Shown piece by piece: positions 54,519 to 64,000 of a DNA stretch of 64,000 bases. The DNA is from Psychrobacter piscatorii (GTDB lineage: Bacteria; Pseudomonadota; Gammaproteobacteria; Pseudomonadales; Moraxellaceae), in assembly GCF_001444505.1 (NCBI RefSeq), contig NZ_LNDJ01000085.1, forward strand, positions 1 to 64,000, written 5' to 3'. The translations under genes were made by a program, and so were the position numbers. The notes below the pieces were generated by a model. It ran no database searches, was not told the origin of the DNA, and saw only the letters and a program-made list of their open reading frames with translations. Position 1 is the stretch's first letter. Each line of letters starts with the position of its first letter.

Positions 54519-57146
54519 CTAAATCATCGCCCTGACCCGTGCCATAATCCCGCGCCCAATCACCAATCTCACATAAATAATGGCAATGGCAAACAGCAAG
54601 ACGACTAACGCCGCACCGCCAATAGCCAAGCTCATCCACGGCACACTAAACTGTAGATTAAACCACTGCGTGATGGCTGCCCATGCGCCAACGCTGGCGA
54701 TAACAACGGCAAAGGTCGCAGCACTAATACCAAGCACTCCCAATTCTAAAATATTGAGCATATACAGGTCACGCTTTTGCATACCGAGCAGTCTAAATGA
54801 CGCGCTGTCCTTCATACGATCTTGCGAGGTAGACAGCAGCGAGCTGATCAGCACCATGACCCCAGTGAGCAGGGCAAGCAAGGTAAACACATAGACCAAG
54901 CGGCTCATTTGTACCACCAGCTCTTGAATTTGCTTGGCAATAGCCGTGCCATCGATGGTCGTGACTGCAGGGAACTGGCGTACCAGTTTGCCTTGTAGCT
55001 CTGGAATGGTATCTTCTGATACATGCGCGGTGGCAAACTGAATCTGCGGGGCAGCGGACAGCACCGACGGCTCAAACAGGAAGTAAAAATACGGGCTTGG
55101 GCCACGCTCATAGCGCGTGCGAATACTGGTGATCTGCCCGACGATTTCGATACCCTGAATATTAAAGCGCACCTGATCGCCCATGCCGACATTGAGCATA
55201 CTGGCGGCAGTGTCCAAGATAGACAAGGGTTTGATTTGTTCATTTGTCGCATCGATAGGCGTATATAGCGCATCGTCTGTGAGCGATTCAGTGATGTACT
55301 CAGTATCCATGACCGTATCGGCGTAGCTTAAGTTAAACACCCGCGTAGGGTCATCAAACCCATCTTCAGGCTCGATATCTTTTGCCGGTACATCGTTCGC
55401 CGTCTCTACACGGGCGCGAATGACGGGGTAATAGGTGACAGGCGCCTCAATGATTGCATCAATATTGTCATGTTGATCGCTTTGCACATCCAGCAAAAAC
55501 AGATTGGGCGCGTCTTCAGGATAGGCATTGATAAACTGCGCATTGATACTGTGATTGAGTGTGGTGATGAGCGTCAGCACCGCGACCGATAGCGATAAAG
55601 TGACAAAGAATAATGCGGATTGATTGCCTTTGCGCGCCAGATTATGAATGGCGATACGCTGCATCCAGCTGACTTTGGTATTGCTCGCTAACTTATTAAG
55701 CAGCCATAGCCACCCACGCGCCAATAACCAAAATATCGCCACAAAGCCAATCAAGCCGCCCAGTAACTGCGCGCCTAATGACAATGAGCCAACTTCATAA
55801 GCAAAGAAGGCATACAGCCCTGTCATCACCAAGCCATACCACAGTAATGGCACGCGTCGATACCACGGCAGGTTTTGCGACTGCGTGCTTGCCCCTTGAT
55901 TGAGTAGGGTCGCGGGTTTGGTGGTGTTAAGCGCGCTTAAACCACGCTGCGCAATCAGCAACGTGAGGGCTAAGGCAATCACAATGGTCTTAATCGCGCT
56001 AATTGGATTGATAGATAGACCCACGTCAGCAGGTAAGATAGCCGCGAGATACGGCTGACCAATTTTAATCAAGCCCAGACTAAGGACAATCGCGGCGATA
56101 CAAGCAATGACAGTTGTGACGATAAGCAATTGATAATAGCTACGTTTGAGTGAACCAAGCGGCTCGCCTAACGCCAAACGAATGGCATTATTGGACTGCT
56201 GCTTGCTGACGAACGCACTAATGACACCGTACATGGCGACTGCAGAGAGTAGCAGTACGGCAATGACCAGTAGCTTTAAAAACATCAATACATTATCAGA
56301 GATACGTGAGACCGAAGTATCTGCTGACTCGGCATCAGAGAGCTCGATATCAGGATAACTGGTCAGTATACCAGTGAGCTTTTTACGCTGCGTCGTTATC
56401 AGCTCAGGGTCACCTGCCATCTCGATACGATAGTTTATGCGGCTGCGCTGACCAAGTAGATTGGTCGCCTCTAACGCATCTTGTTTCATTAAGACCCGCC
56501 CACCAAAACCAAAGGCGGTTAAAGGTCTGTCAGGTTCTTTGGTCAGCACATCACTGATCGTAAACTGTGCATCGCCAATGTCGATACGGTCGCCGACACT
56601 AGCATTTAGGCTACTGAGCACTTCTGGGGCGACGACGATAGTGTCAGCGGTTAGTTGCTCCCACAGCGGCTTTCCTGAGGCAAGCTCAGCGGTACCGTAT
56701 AAAGGGTAAGAGGGCGACACCGCTTTAACGCTGGCAAGCAAGGTTTGCTCATCGGTGACGAGCATGGCGCTAAACTGATAGTCATATACGGTCTGCGTAT
56801 CGGGGATGGTTTCTACTTGCGCCAATACCTCGCTTGGCCAGTCTTGCTTACTGTTTAAAATCAAATCGCCACCAACGAGTGCGCGCTGATTGTCATTGAT
56901 ATAACGATCGACAGACTGCTGCACAGAGTCGAGGGTCAGGTAGGTTGCAAGTGACAAGGTCAATGTGAGTAGAAACAACACTGGATACACCCAGCGCTGC
57001 CACCAACTACGGCTGAGTGCTTGCGAGCCTAGTGTTTTGGTGAAAAGTTGATTGAGGATACCGCTAGAATAACTGGTCTCTTGACGCATACTGGTATCAG
57101 TCTTTTTTATATCAGTTGATGTGTTGTCTGTCAGCTTTTCATTCAT
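54519..57146 (-). CDS. ABC transporter permease, YbbP/FtsX family
   Basis: The 875-aa inner-membrane protein has an N-terminal TM helix (about 52-68), a large periplasmic region, then clusters of helices typical of two FtsX domains (about 285-430, 470-540 and 740-870). It resembles E. coli YbbP, part of the YbbA-YbbP exporter often found next to tesA. The substrate is uncertain; lipid or lipoprotein export has been suggested for relatives. Its ATG overlaps the ATPase gene stop by 4 bp, so both are co-translated. The 3' end faces the defence island. Confidence 0.88.
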   Translation of the reverse strand: MNEKLTDNTSTDIKKTDTSMRQETSYSSGILNQLFTKTLGSQALSRSWWQRWVYPVLFLLTLTLSLATYLTLDSVQQSVDRYINDNQRALVGGDLILNSKQDWPSEVLAQVETIPDTQTVYDYQFSAMLVTDEQTLLASVKAVSPSYPLYGTAELASGKPLWEQLTADTIVVAPEVLSSLNASVGDRIDIGDAQFTISDVLTKEPDRPLTAFGFGGRVLMKQDALEATNLLGQRSRINYRIEMAGDPELITTQRKKLTGILTSYPDIELSDAESADTSVSRISDNVLMFLKLLVIAVLLLSAVAMYGVISAFVSKQQSNNAIRLALGEPLGSLKRSYYQLLIVTTVIACIAAIVLSLGLIKIGQPYLAAILPADVGLSINPISAIKTIVIALALTLLIAQRGLSALNTTKPATLLNQGASTQSQNLPWYRRVPLLWYGLVMTGLYAFFAYEVGSLSLGAQLLGGLIGFVAIFWLLARGWLWLLNKLASNTKVSWMQRIAIHNLARKGNQSALFFVTLSLSVAVLTLITTLNHSINAQFINAYPEDAPNLFLLDVQSDQHDNIDAIIEAPVTYYPVIRARVETANDVPAKDIEPEDGFDDPTRVFNLSYADTVMDTEYITESLTDDALYTPIDATNEQIKPLSILDTAASMLNVGMGDQVRFNIQGIEIVGQITSIRTRYERGPSPYFYFLFEPSVLSAAPQIQFATAHVSEDTIPELQGKLVRQFPAVTTIDGTAIAKQIQELVVQMSRLVYVFTLLALLTGVMVLISSLLSTSQDRMKDSASFRLLGMQKRDLYMLNILELGVLGISAATFAVVIASVGAWAAITQWFNLQFSVPWMSLAIGGAALVVLLFAIAIIYVRLVIGRGIMARVRAMI

Positions 57147-57859
57147 GTCGGTACAATCCGGCCGTCATGCATGGTAATGACGCGATCTGCCATCTCGGCA
57201 AGCGCAGGATCGTGAGTCACGACCACTAGTGCAGAGCCAACTTGCTGGCGTAAGTCTAATAATAATTGCATGACTTGATCGGCATTTTGCTCATCGAGGT
57301 TCCCTGTTGGCTCATCGGCAAAGACAATCTTTGGATGCGATACTAGCGCTCGTGCCACCGCTGTACGCTGCTGCTCACCACCTGATAGCTGATTGGGTAA
57401 GCTATGACGGCGATGACCCAAATCAACCGCATCAATCAGCTCGTTGACTCGTGCTGGGTTTGGACGTCTGGCAATATCAAGAGGAAAGGCGATGTTTTCG
57501 GCGACTGTCAGTGTTGGCAGTAGATGAAATGACTGAAAGACAAAACCCATGTCCTGTTGACGAATGACCGCAAGTGAGTCTTCATCCAAGCTGCTGAGCG
57601 TTTGATCTGCCAGCGACACCGTACCACTATCGGGATAGTCTAATGCTGCGAGCAATCCTAGTAAGGTCGATTTACCCGAGCCTGATTTGCCCATGATGAC
57701 CACAAACTCGCCAGCATTGACGTATATATCGACGTCCTTGATGATAGACAATTTTTGCTCACCGACTTGCACAGTTTTGTTTAACTGAGAGGCGGTGAGC
57801 AGGGCAGATTTTTCAGTATCTACTGGCGGTATTGATGTGGCAGTCGAAGGTGATGTCAT
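57143..57859 (-). CDS. ABC transporter ATP-binding protein, YbbA type
   Basis: The 238-aa ATPase has Walker A GKSGSGKST, Q-loop GFVFQSFHLLP, the ABC signature LSGGEQQR, Walker B IVFADEPTGNLDE and the switch histidine in VVVTHDPALA. It belongs to the LolD/MacB-like group. It lies between the tesA-like gene and the YbbP-type permease, as in E. coli ybbA-ybbP with tesA. It energises the permease at the inner membrane. Confidence 0.93.
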   Translation of the reverse strand: MTSPSTATSIPPVDTEKSALLTASQLNKTVQVGEQKLSIIKDVDIYVNAGEFVVIMGKSGSGKSTLLGLLAALDYPDSGTVSLADQTLSSLDEDSLAVIRQQDMGFVFQSFHLLPTLTVAENIAFPLDIARRPNPARVNELIDAVDLGHRRHSLPNQLSGGEQQRTAVARALVSHPKIVFADEPTGNLDEQNADQVMQLLLDLRQQVGSALVVVTHDPALAEMADRVITMHDGRIVPT

Positions 57860-57871
57860 TACAGTGTCTCG

Positions 57872-58708
57872 TTAAGTGGACTCATTTGTCGTATTTTTGG
57901 TTGTGTCGGCCTGAGAGGTTTCGGCTGCTGTGACTTCTTGTAGCGTGGGCTCTAAGATAGGCAAGATATTGTCATTGACGATGATGGTGTAGCCTTCTTT
58001 GGTTGGGTGAATGGCGTCTGCTTGGTTGAGCTCAGCGTCACCGCCGACACCCTCTAAGAAGAACGGAATAAGCGTTACGTTCATGTCTTTAGCGACGCGA
58101 GGATAGATATCTGAGAACGCGGCAACGTAGTCATCGCCCAAGTTATCATAGATCGACATCCCGCCCAAGATGACGACACTACCATTGTCTTGCAAACGTT
58201 TAACAGCTGTCCGAATATTGGCTTCAATCGTCGCCACATCGATACCGCGTATGGCGTCGTTAGCCCCAATGGTCAAAATCGTCACATCAGGTTTGGTTTG
58301 TAATACCCAATCTAAGCGATTGACCAGACCCGTGCTGGTTTCACCGCTCAGCCCTGAGTTGATCACTTCGGTATTCTTATAACCCATTGCTTGCAGACGA
58401 TCTTCTAACTGCGCAGGGTAGTTATCATTTTTATCCACCCCAAGACCTTCCGTCAATGAATCACCTAGGGCCAAAATAGTGATTGGGGCGTCGTTGACTT
58501 GCATATCGGTGGGTGCATCAGCATTGGCGTCTACGGACGTTGTATTGGCTTGGTTGGCTGTCGTTTCAGTATCTGAGCGTTGGGTGTCAGTCGGTTGATT
58601 CGGTGTGGTCGGCTCAGTCTCTTTTTGACAACCACTGATCGCCATGACAGCAGCGAGCATGGCAATAGCAGGCAGGCGCTGAGCGAGCCGAGAAGGGGTA
58701 TTTAGCAT
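57872..58708 (-). CDS. tesA: SGNH lipase/esterase lipoprotein (TesA-like)
   Basis: This 278-aa protein is a GDSL/SGNH hydrolase resembling TesA, a periplasmic thioesterase/lysophospholipase. The N-terminus is a lipoprotein signal ending in the lipobox ISGC (about residues 24-27), then a Thr/Asn-rich linker to about 75. The catalytic blocks are LALGDSLTEGLG (Ser), SGLSGETSTGL (Gly), LTIGANDAIRG (Asn) and the Asp-His pair in ADAIHPTKEGY. E. coli TesA is soluble, so the lipid anchor is a local feature. The gene heads the tesA-ybbA-ybbP unit. Confidence 0.88.
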   Translation of the reverse strand: MLNTPSRLAQRLPAIAMLAAVMAISGCQKETEPTTPNQPTDTQRSDTETTANQANTTSVDANADAPTDMQVNDAPITILALGDSLTEGLGVDKNDNYPAQLEDRLQAMGYKNTEVINSGLSGETSTGLVNRLDWVLQTKPDVTILTIGANDAIRGIDVATIEANIRTAVKRLQDNGSVVILGGMSIYDNLGDDYVAAFSDIYPRVAKDMNVTLIPFFLEGVGGDAELNQADAIHPTKEGYTIIVNDNILPILEPTLQEVTAAETSQADTTKNTTNEST

Positions 58709-58897
58709 GGGTGTTATGTCCTATAAGCAATCAAGCTGATGTAGAGTCAGCTCAAGATTTAAATCATCTTGCACTGACTATAGCAAAATAAGACAGCCAC
58801 CAATATTGCCCTAAGGTTAATTTCAAGACAGCTTTATTGCGCGTTAGAAATCAAGGACTTATAGAAAGCAGTATGTAGAGATTTTGATAAGCTAATA

Positions 58898-60112
58898 TCA
58901 AATGTATTTACCATCGACCATCACTGGACGACTGACGAGCCAAGCAATCACAACGTTTGCAATCATCAGTATCAGAATAATAAAAAGCGGCAGACTCCAG
59001 CTATCAGTCGATTCATGGAGCCAGCCTGTGCCAAGCGGGCCAAAAAATGCAATCAAATAACCGACGGCTTGTGCCATACCAGACAGCTCACTTGATTGAT
59101 TGGTAGTATACGTCCGTAATGAGAACAGCATCATACTCAAGGTAAAAATCGCTGAGCAACCAATCCCCATCATGGCTGACCATAGCCACGCCAACTCAGT
59201 GGACAGATAGCTGATACCTAATACGCCAATGACATTGAGCACAGCGGCAAACACGGCGAGTGCTTGAATAGGACGACCACGATTAATCAGCCATGTCAGA
59301 CTCAAGATAGAGATGGGTGCCATAAACTGAAACACAGAACCCATTTGGCCAGCGCTCACGGCAGATAGCCCTTTACTAACCAAAATAGAAGGCAAAAAAC
59401 TGGCAACGGTATAAAACAGTAATGATTGTAGCCCCATAAAGACAGCAATTTGCCAAGCAAACGTCGTTCGCCAAATAGAGATATCAGAGGCATCTTTATC
59501 TGTAGATATGACGGGTTGGTGGTTAGATGAGCCCAAACGCACACGCAAAAATAACCAAATCAATAACGCAAAAACACCTAAAACCGTCCAACCACCCAAC
59601 GCCCACTGCCAGCCTACTTGCTCAGACAAAGGGAGGACGATGCCTGAGACTATCCCAGCGGTCACCGTCATGGTTAAACTAAACAAACCCGTAATCAGCG
59701 GAATATGTTGCGGAGTACGTTGCTTGATGACAGGCGCGGCCAGTGTATTAGCAAAGCCAATGGCTAGAGTCAGCAATAAAGTACCGATTAAAAACCCAGT
59801 CCACGTCGGGATAACGGTACGCAGAATCATGCCAGTGGTTAATAGCGCGATCATGGTAATCAAGGTATTCTCAAGTCCAAAACGCTTGCCAATGGCTGGT
59901 GAGATCAGCGCACCAAGGGCAAAACCCAGCATCGGCACAGCGCCCAACCAGCCAATCTGTATCTCCGAGATATTGAGTGCTTTTTGCACCACTGGCGCGA
60001 TTGCGCCCAGTGCAACGATGGGAGCGCGCATGTTGGTTGCCAGCAAAATCATGGCACATAGCACTAACCAAAAGGTGAAACGAGAGGATGGCAGTTTGGA
60101 TGAGGTAGACAT
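58898..60112 (-). CDS. MFS transporter, CynX/NimT-like
   Basis: The 404-aa protein has 12 predicted TM helices. The segments ATNMRAPIVALGAIAPVV and IGWLGAVPMLGFALGALISPAIGKRFG place it in the CynX/NimT (cyanate or nitroimidazole) group of the major facilitator superfamily. There is no cyn operon nearby, so the substrate is unknown. It is probably an inner-membrane symporter or exporter transcribed alone. Confidence 0.82.
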   Translation of the reverse strand: MSTSSKLPSSRFTFWLVLCAMILLATNMRAPIVALGAIAPVVQKALNISEIQIGWLGAVPMLGFALGALISPAIGKRFGLENTLITMIALLTTGMILRTVIPTWTGFLIGTLLLTLAIGFANTLAAPVIKQRTPQHIPLITGLFSLTMTVTAGIVSGIVLPLSEQVGWQWALGGWTVLGVFALLIWLFLRVRLGSSNHQPVISTDKDASDISIWRTTFAWQIAVFMGLQSLLFYTVASFLPSILVSKGLSAVSAGQMGSVFQFMAPISILSLTWLINRGRPIQALAVFAAVLNVIGVLGISYLSTELAWLWSAMMGIGCSAIFTLSMMLFSLRTYTTNQSSELSGMAQAVGYLIAFFGPLGTGWLHESTDSWSLPLFIILILMIANVVIAWLVSRPVMVDGKYI

Positions 60113-60441
60113 AGCAGCACAACGATAACAGGGAAAAAGGACACGTTATAAGACAGCGCCGAAAAATCGTCGCTTGTAAAACAACACTAAAGATCATTTA
60201 CTCAGACACGTACCTAAACGGTAATCAATAACGTCAAACAGAACTAAAAATTTGCAGAGGGCAAAACAGATATGTTTGCTGGCCAATTTTTTAAATAGAA
60301 AATATCTAAATAGAGAGTGTCTAAATAGGAATAATAAGAGATGAAGATATAAAATAGCGCCAAGTCACTTTGAATGATTTGACGCTATTATACGAACAGA
60401 TGTTAGGTAAATACTACCTGCGTGTGGTAACCAATGAGTTT
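60113..60441. other. gap between nqrM and the MFS gene
   Basis: This 329-bp stretch holds no open frame. It contains a hairpin for nqrM termination and, at about 60290-60335, three short repeats of the type TCTAAATAG or AATAGAAAA. I see nothing else. Confidence 0.4.
60353..60392 (-). terminator. nqrM terminator
   Basis: On the minus strand AATAGCGTCAAATCA pairs with TGACTTGGCGCTATT (two mismatches) and ends in a T-rich run. It lies about 50 bp after the nqrM stop. Confidence 0.65.
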
Positions 60442-60687
60442 TTACACAGATTTGCCGAGTTGGGCAGCTCTTAACGCGTTTTCTTGTTGTTCTGCCATCA
60501 ATGAGTCGCACTTGTTGGGATCATCGCCACAAAATGAGCACTGCTCATCACCCATCAATTTGGCAACACCACCACAAGAGCCTTTGAGCGGCTTTTTTTT
60601 GACCATATAACCGATGCCCATAAAAACGAAAAATAGGATAAACACTGTAAAGGTAATGGCAAGCATAGGAAGCAATTGGCTAAGCAT
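60442..60687 (-). CDS. nqrM: Na+-NQR maturation factor NqrM
   Basis: NqrM is a small membrane protein needed to deliver iron to the membrane Fe centre of the Na+-translocating NADH:quinone reductase. The 81-aa protein has one TM helix (about 7-28), then the conserved cysteine motifs GSCGGVAKL and CSFCGDDPNKCD. It matches the family (formerly DUF539) in length and cysteines. It lies near apbE and nqrF, as in other NQR loci. A Fur-box-like repeat lies 40 bp upstream. Confidence 0.93.
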   Translation of the reverse strand: MLSQLLPMLAITFTVFILFFVFMGIGYMVKKKPLKGSCGGVAKLMGDEQCSFCGDDPNKCDSLMAEQQENALRAAQLGKSV

Positions 60688-60726
60688 AGAGGAAACCTCA
60701 TTGTCAAAAGTGGGGCAGTTGCTGTT

Positions 60727-60745
60727 AATGATAATGATAATGATA
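60727..60745. promoter_or_regulatory. Fur-box-like repeat upstream of nqrM
   Basis: AATGATAATGATAATGATA contains three GATAAT-type hexamers in a row, the arrangement recognised by Fur. It sits about 40 bp before the nqrM start, where a promoter is expected. Confidence 0.45.
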
Positions 60746-60837
60746 TACTTTTAATGGCAACTAACTAATAGTATAGCAAATTTTGGTGTTGCTCGTTGCG
60801 CGTTATCGTATTCTCTTGTTTCAATGCCAAAAACTTA

Positions 60838-61995
60838 CTAGGGCTTTTTGTCAGCGCGTAATGCTTGCATTGCTGGTGTCTGAACCACTTGCCAGTCATC
60901 GATATTATCATCAGACACGTTATCAGAAACATTACTCTCAGACCCGTCTGTTTTTATATCGTCAGCCAATACTACAAACATAGCAGCCAAGTTTTGAGCT
61001 TTAGCGACATCTAGTGCTTTATGATAGGGCATCGCTGTCAGCGCTGTCGCCCATGCATCAGCTAATGCAACTGAATCAGCCGCGACAGTGACGGAGGGCG
61101 CACCGCCTGCGATGGGTTTGCCAGTGATCGGATCAATGGTATGGCTATAGCGTTTGCCATCGAAGATGACAGAGTTGCGATAGTTGCCTGAGGTGGCAAG
61201 GTGCATCTGGGTCGCTGTGTTTTTTGGTTGACGGATGGCAGAGATTGTTTGACGCTCGCTGACAGTGCTGCCTTCAATAGGGGCGTCAATCGCAATTTGC
61301 CATGGCTGCTGTTGGTTGTTAACGCCAGATGTCGAAATTTCACCGCCAATCTCAACCATATAATTGCGAATTTGATAATCCTCTCTCAGCACATCGGCGA
61401 TGACATCAACCCCATACCCTTTGGCAACGGCAGAAAAATCAAGCTCGACGCCGTCTTTAGTTTTGGATACCGTTTGGTCTTTTTTTATAATACTCTCAAA
61501 GTCTACCAGTGCTTTTGCTTGGGCAATCTCAAGTGCCGTGGGCGGACTTTGTAGACGCTCGACTGTCATGGTGCTGCCAAAACCCCAGGTCTCGACAAGC
61601 GGCATCACCGTAGGATCGAATGCGCCGCCAGACTGCTCATAGACAATCTTTGAGACATCCAGCACCCGACTAAAATCAGCGTCGATGGTAATCGGTGTAT
61701 TCTTATTCAACCGATTAAATTTAGAGATGGTCGAGTCGCTCTGATAGGTCGACATGCTGTCGTTAATCTGTTTCAAGCGTTCATCGATTGACGCTTGTAT
61801 GGCAGCTTCATCTGCATTATCAGGGAGCTGATAACTGATATGGTAGCTTGTCCCCATCGTTTCACCAGTCAGATAGTTATAATCTGGTGTTTGCTGGCAA
61901 GCACTGAGGCTTAAGATACTGGTAAGGCTCATTGTGCCAAACAGCGTGTTTTTGATCGTTTTCTTAGAAAGTAAACGGTACATTGTATTTTTCAT
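60838..61995 (-). CDS. apbE: FAD:protein FMN transferase ApbE
   Basis: ApbE attaches FMN covalently to threonine residues of NqrB and NqrC. The 385-aa protein has a lipoprotein signal ending in LSAC (about residues 30-33) and the family start GETMGTSYHISYQLP. Further motifs are LDFSAVAKGYGVDVIAD, YMVEIGGEISTSG, the His in YSHTIDPITGKPI and the metal-site aspartate in ADSVALADAWATAL. It lies between the SDR and nqrM, downstream of nqrF, as expected for an NQR locus. Confidence 0.94.
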   Translation of the reverse strand: MKNTMYRLLSKKTIKNTLFGTMSLTSILSLSACQQTPDYNYLTGETMGTSYHISYQLPDNADEAAIQASIDERLKQINDSMSTYQSDSTISKFNRLNKNTPITIDADFSRVLDVSKIVYEQSGGAFDPTVMPLVETWGFGSTMTVERLQSPPTALEIAQAKALVDFESIIKKDQTVSKTKDGVELDFSAVAKGYGVDVIADVLREDYQIRNYMVEIGGEISTSGVNNQQQPWQIAIDAPIEGSTVSERQTISAIRQPKNTATQMHLATSGNYRNSVIFDGKRYSHTIDPITGKPIAGGAPSVTVAADSVALADAWATALTAMPYHKALDVAKAQNLAAMFVVLADDIKTDGSESNVSDNVSDDNIDDWQVVQTPAMQALRADKKP

Positions 61996-62147
61996 AATAT
62001 CTTCGGTATAACGCAGAAATGAGTTGGGGTATAAAATAAGTCAGGCCTATTTTACACCCCTTAACCCTACAAATACCAATGATGGCAATGTTCAGTGACA
62101 ATCTAATGCATACCAAGCCACTGCATACTAATCTAATGCATACCAAG

Positions 62148-62948
62148 CTATTTTACTTGCGACTCGCGTATTAGCTTATAGAGTTTCGGTGGTGACACGC
62201 GATTGACTCGTGTTGCCAGCTTTTCTTTACTGCCAGCGACCACGATATATTCCTCGCCTTTTGAGAGTGCCCTCACCACTTGCTTTGCAAACTCAGTTGC
62301 CGTGAGACCGTTACTGGTTGCTTCATCCATGGTGCCCTGAGCGCTGCCATCACCTGTCAAGGCATTGATAGAGATGTTGGTCTGAATAAATCCTGGGAAT
62401 ATCGTCGCCACTTCTATACCTTTGTCATGCAACTCTGCCCGTAAACTGTTTGCCCACATATGCAATGCGGCTTTGGCTGCGCCATAAGCACCGCGATATT
62501 GTGTCCCTAGTAATCCTGCGACACTTGATACCATGACGATTTTGCCGCCACCTTGTGCGATCATATCAGGCAGTATCAGTCTGGTTAGTCGCGTCTGAGC
62601 AAAGTAATCTACCTCCATAATCTGACGCTCGACGTCTTCGTCAGTTTCCATGATGAGTGAGCGCTGGCTAATACCGGCGTTATTGATGAGCCAATCAATG
62701 TTTCCAGCCTGAGCTTTGGCATTGTCATAGGCGGCTTTTGCTTGAGCAGCGTCACTGATATCAAACGGAATGACAATATGCCTATTCGCACGCTTGCAGC
62801 TTTTCTTGACGGATTCTAGTTTTTGGTTATCACGGCCACTGAGAATAATTCTAGCACCACGCTTGGCAAAGGCAATCGCCAATGCTTGCCCAATACCACT
62901 AGAAGCACCCGTGATCCAAATGGTCAGATCTTTGTATTTGGTTTTCAT
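62148..62948 (-). CDS. short-chain dehydrogenase/reductase
   Basis: The 266-aa protein is a classical SDR: nucleotide motif TGASSGIGQAL (14-24), NNAG, catalytic Ser in VSSVAGLLG and the YxxxK pair in YGAAK. A long C-terminal segment (about 210-266) follows. The substrate is unknown. It lies between nqrF and apbE in the same direction, but its role in the NQR locus, if any, is unclear. Confidence 0.87.
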   Translation of the reverse strand: MKTKYKDLTIWITGASSGIGQALAIAFAKRGARIILSGRDNQKLESVKKSCKRANRHIVIPFDISDAAQAKAAYDNAKAQAGNIDWLINNAGISQRSLIMETDEDVERQIMEVDYFAQTRLTRLILPDMIAQGGGKIVMVSSVAGLLGTQYRGAYGAAKAALHMWANSLRAELHDKGIEVATIFPGFIQTNISINALTGDGSAQGTMDEATSNGLTATEFAKQVVRALSKGEEYIVVAGSKEKLATRVNRVSPPKLYKLIRESQVK

Positions 62949-63057
62949 AAGCGTCCTTTCTTAATATTTAGAGCGTTCATGATATAGGATAGCAATGCTG
63001 ATCTACCAGTTAGATTTGTAGTCTCAACAACCACAATGATTGCTAAAAATCACACAA

Positions 63058-63085
63058 AAAAAGAGCCTCAATTGAGACTCTTTTT
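63058..63085 (-). terminator. nqrF terminator
   Basis: An imperfect palindrome centred on CAATTG, with AAAAAGAG and CTCTTTTT arms, ends in a T-run on the minus strand about 35 bp after the nqrF stop. Confidence 0.8.
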
Positions 63086-63118
63086 ACATACACTTTTAAG
63101 TTTATCTGGCGGGGTTAT

Positions 63119-64000
63119 TTAACCACCGAAATCATCAAGCATGATGTTTTCGTCTTCTACGCCCAAGCTGTGTAGCATATCGATCACAGCAGCGTTCATC
63201 ATCGGTGGCCCACACATGTAGTATTCACAGTCTTCTGGGTTTGGATGATCTTTCAGATAGTTTTCGAGCAACACGTTATGGATAAAGCCTGTTGGACCTT
63301 CCCAGTTATCTTCTGGTAATGGGTCAGACAGAGCCACATGCCATTCAAAATTGTCAAACTCTTCTTCTAGCTGATCGTAATCTTCAACATAGAACATTTC
63401 ACGGATCGAACGAGCACCATACCAGAAACTGATCTTACGATCTGTTTTCAAGCGCTTGAGCTGATCAAAGATATGCGAGCGCATGGGGGCCATACCAGCA
63501 CCACCACCGACAAAGATCATTTCAGCTTCAGTCTTCTTGGCAAAGAATTCACCATAAGGACCTGAAACGGTCACTTTGTCGCCAGGGACCAGACTAAACA
63601 CCCATGAAGACATTTTGCCCGGTGGAATGCCGTCAGGACCACGTGGCGGTGGACTTGCGATACGGATGTTGAATTTGATGAGGCCTTTTTCTTCAGGGTA
63701 GTTGGCCATTGAGTAAGCACGGATAACGGGCTCATCAACTTTCGAGACATAGTTGAAGATACCGAATTTTTCCCAGTCTTCTCTATATTCTTCATCAATC
63801 ACAAAGTCTTTATAATGCACTTCATGCGGTGGCGCTTCAAGCTGCACATAACCACCAGCGCGGAAGTTTACTTCTTCGCCTTCTGGGATTTTTAGCACCA
63901 GCTCTTTAATGAAAGTCGCAACGTTATCGTTTGAGATAACCTCACATTCCCATTTTTGTACATCAAAGAATTCAGGATCAATCTCAATTTTCATGTCTTG
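63119..64000 (-). CDS. nqrF: Na+-NQR subunit F (partial, runs off the right edge)
   Basis: NqrF oxidises NADH and passes electrons through FAD and a [2Fe-2S] centre. Only the C-terminal part is present: the frame stays open to the window end, and the methionine at 63994 is internal. The visible domain is the ferredoxin-reductase type: FAD motif [13 protein letters not shown]-binding [14 protein letters not shown], the cysteine in [12 protein letters not shown] and the C-terminus LDDFGG. The N-terminal 2Fe-2S domain lies outside the window. nqrABCDE are expected farther right. Confidence 0.95.
   Translation of the reverse strand, partial: QDMKIEIDPEFFDVQKWECEVISNDNVATFIKELVLKIPEGEEVNFRAGGYVQLEAPPHEVHYKDFVIDEEYREDWEKFGIFNYVSKVDEPVIRAYSMANYPEEKGLIKFNIRIASPPPRGPDGIPPGKMSSWVFSLVPGDKVTVSGPYGEFFAKKTEAEMIFVGGGAGMAPMRSHIFDQLKRLKTDRKISFWYGARSIREMFYVEDYDQLEEEFDNFEWHVALSDPLPEDNWEGPTGFIHNVLLENYLKDHPNPEDCEYYMCGPPMMNAAVIDMLHSLGVEDENIMLDDFGG

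Overview
The window reads as the chromosomal replication-origin region of a Moraxellaceae gammaproteobacterium, most probably Psychrobacter. I base this on the dnaA/rpmH gene order, moderately AT-rich DNA, and remembered similarity of many proteins (RecF, YidC, BioF/BioC, the LysM protein beside DprA, NqrF/ApbE/NqrM). I cannot name a species from this sequence alone.

Layout. 0-2.7 kb: LysE exporter, rlmF, mntP. 2.8-10.1 kb: leftward gyrB, recF, dnaN, dnaA. 10.1-10.7 kb: oriC with DnaA boxes and AT-rich DNA. 10.7-18.1 kb: rightward rpmH, rnpA, yidD, yidC, mnmE, nrdR, ribD, ribE. Genes on both sides of the origin run away from it. 18-31.7 kb: a hybrid sensor kinase, then fmt, rsmB, thrC, a LysM protein, dprA, tsaC, an epimerase and a phosphoesterase. 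31.8-49 kb: an esterase, grpE, dnaK, bioF/bioC, a small outer-membrane barrel, an NfeD/SPFH pair, hemN, comM, gph, a DUF4385 protein, tRNA-Phe, a PanZ-like GNAT protein and hisB/hisH. 49-58.7 kb: hchA, a transposon-split small gene, avtA, a three-gene AT-rich island, an ABC exporter and a TesA-like lipoprotein. 58.9-64 kb: an MFS transporter, then nqrM, apbE, an SDR and the 3' part of nqrF.

Most interesting region. The island at 52.4-54.4 kb encodes a DUF6530-like protein, a two-TM plus macro-domain protein that looks like the type II Thoeris effector ThsA, and a TIR-like ThsB overlapping it by 11 bp. Just upstream, a TTGACA promoter runs into two perfect 19-bp palindromes that together form a 27-bp-arm inverted repeat. 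This looks like a tightly regulated anti-phage operon with a possible extra component. No regulator gene is adjacent.

Chromosome-maintenance signals. Nine good parS-like sites (TGTTTCACGTGAAACA and one- or two-base variants) plus one degenerate copy are spread over 2.0-30.6 kb, several inside genes, although parAB is not in the window. The 436-bp ribD-ribE gap carries a second cluster of DnaA boxes, parS-like sites and AT-rich DNA that resembles an accessory origin or DnaA-titration site.

Small mobile elements. Two copies of a 107-bp MITE occur at 18.2 and 45.4 kb; the second supplies the stop codon of the DUF4385 gene. A 78-bp element with 5-bp target duplications interrupts a roughly 100-codon gene at 50.4-50.8 kb.
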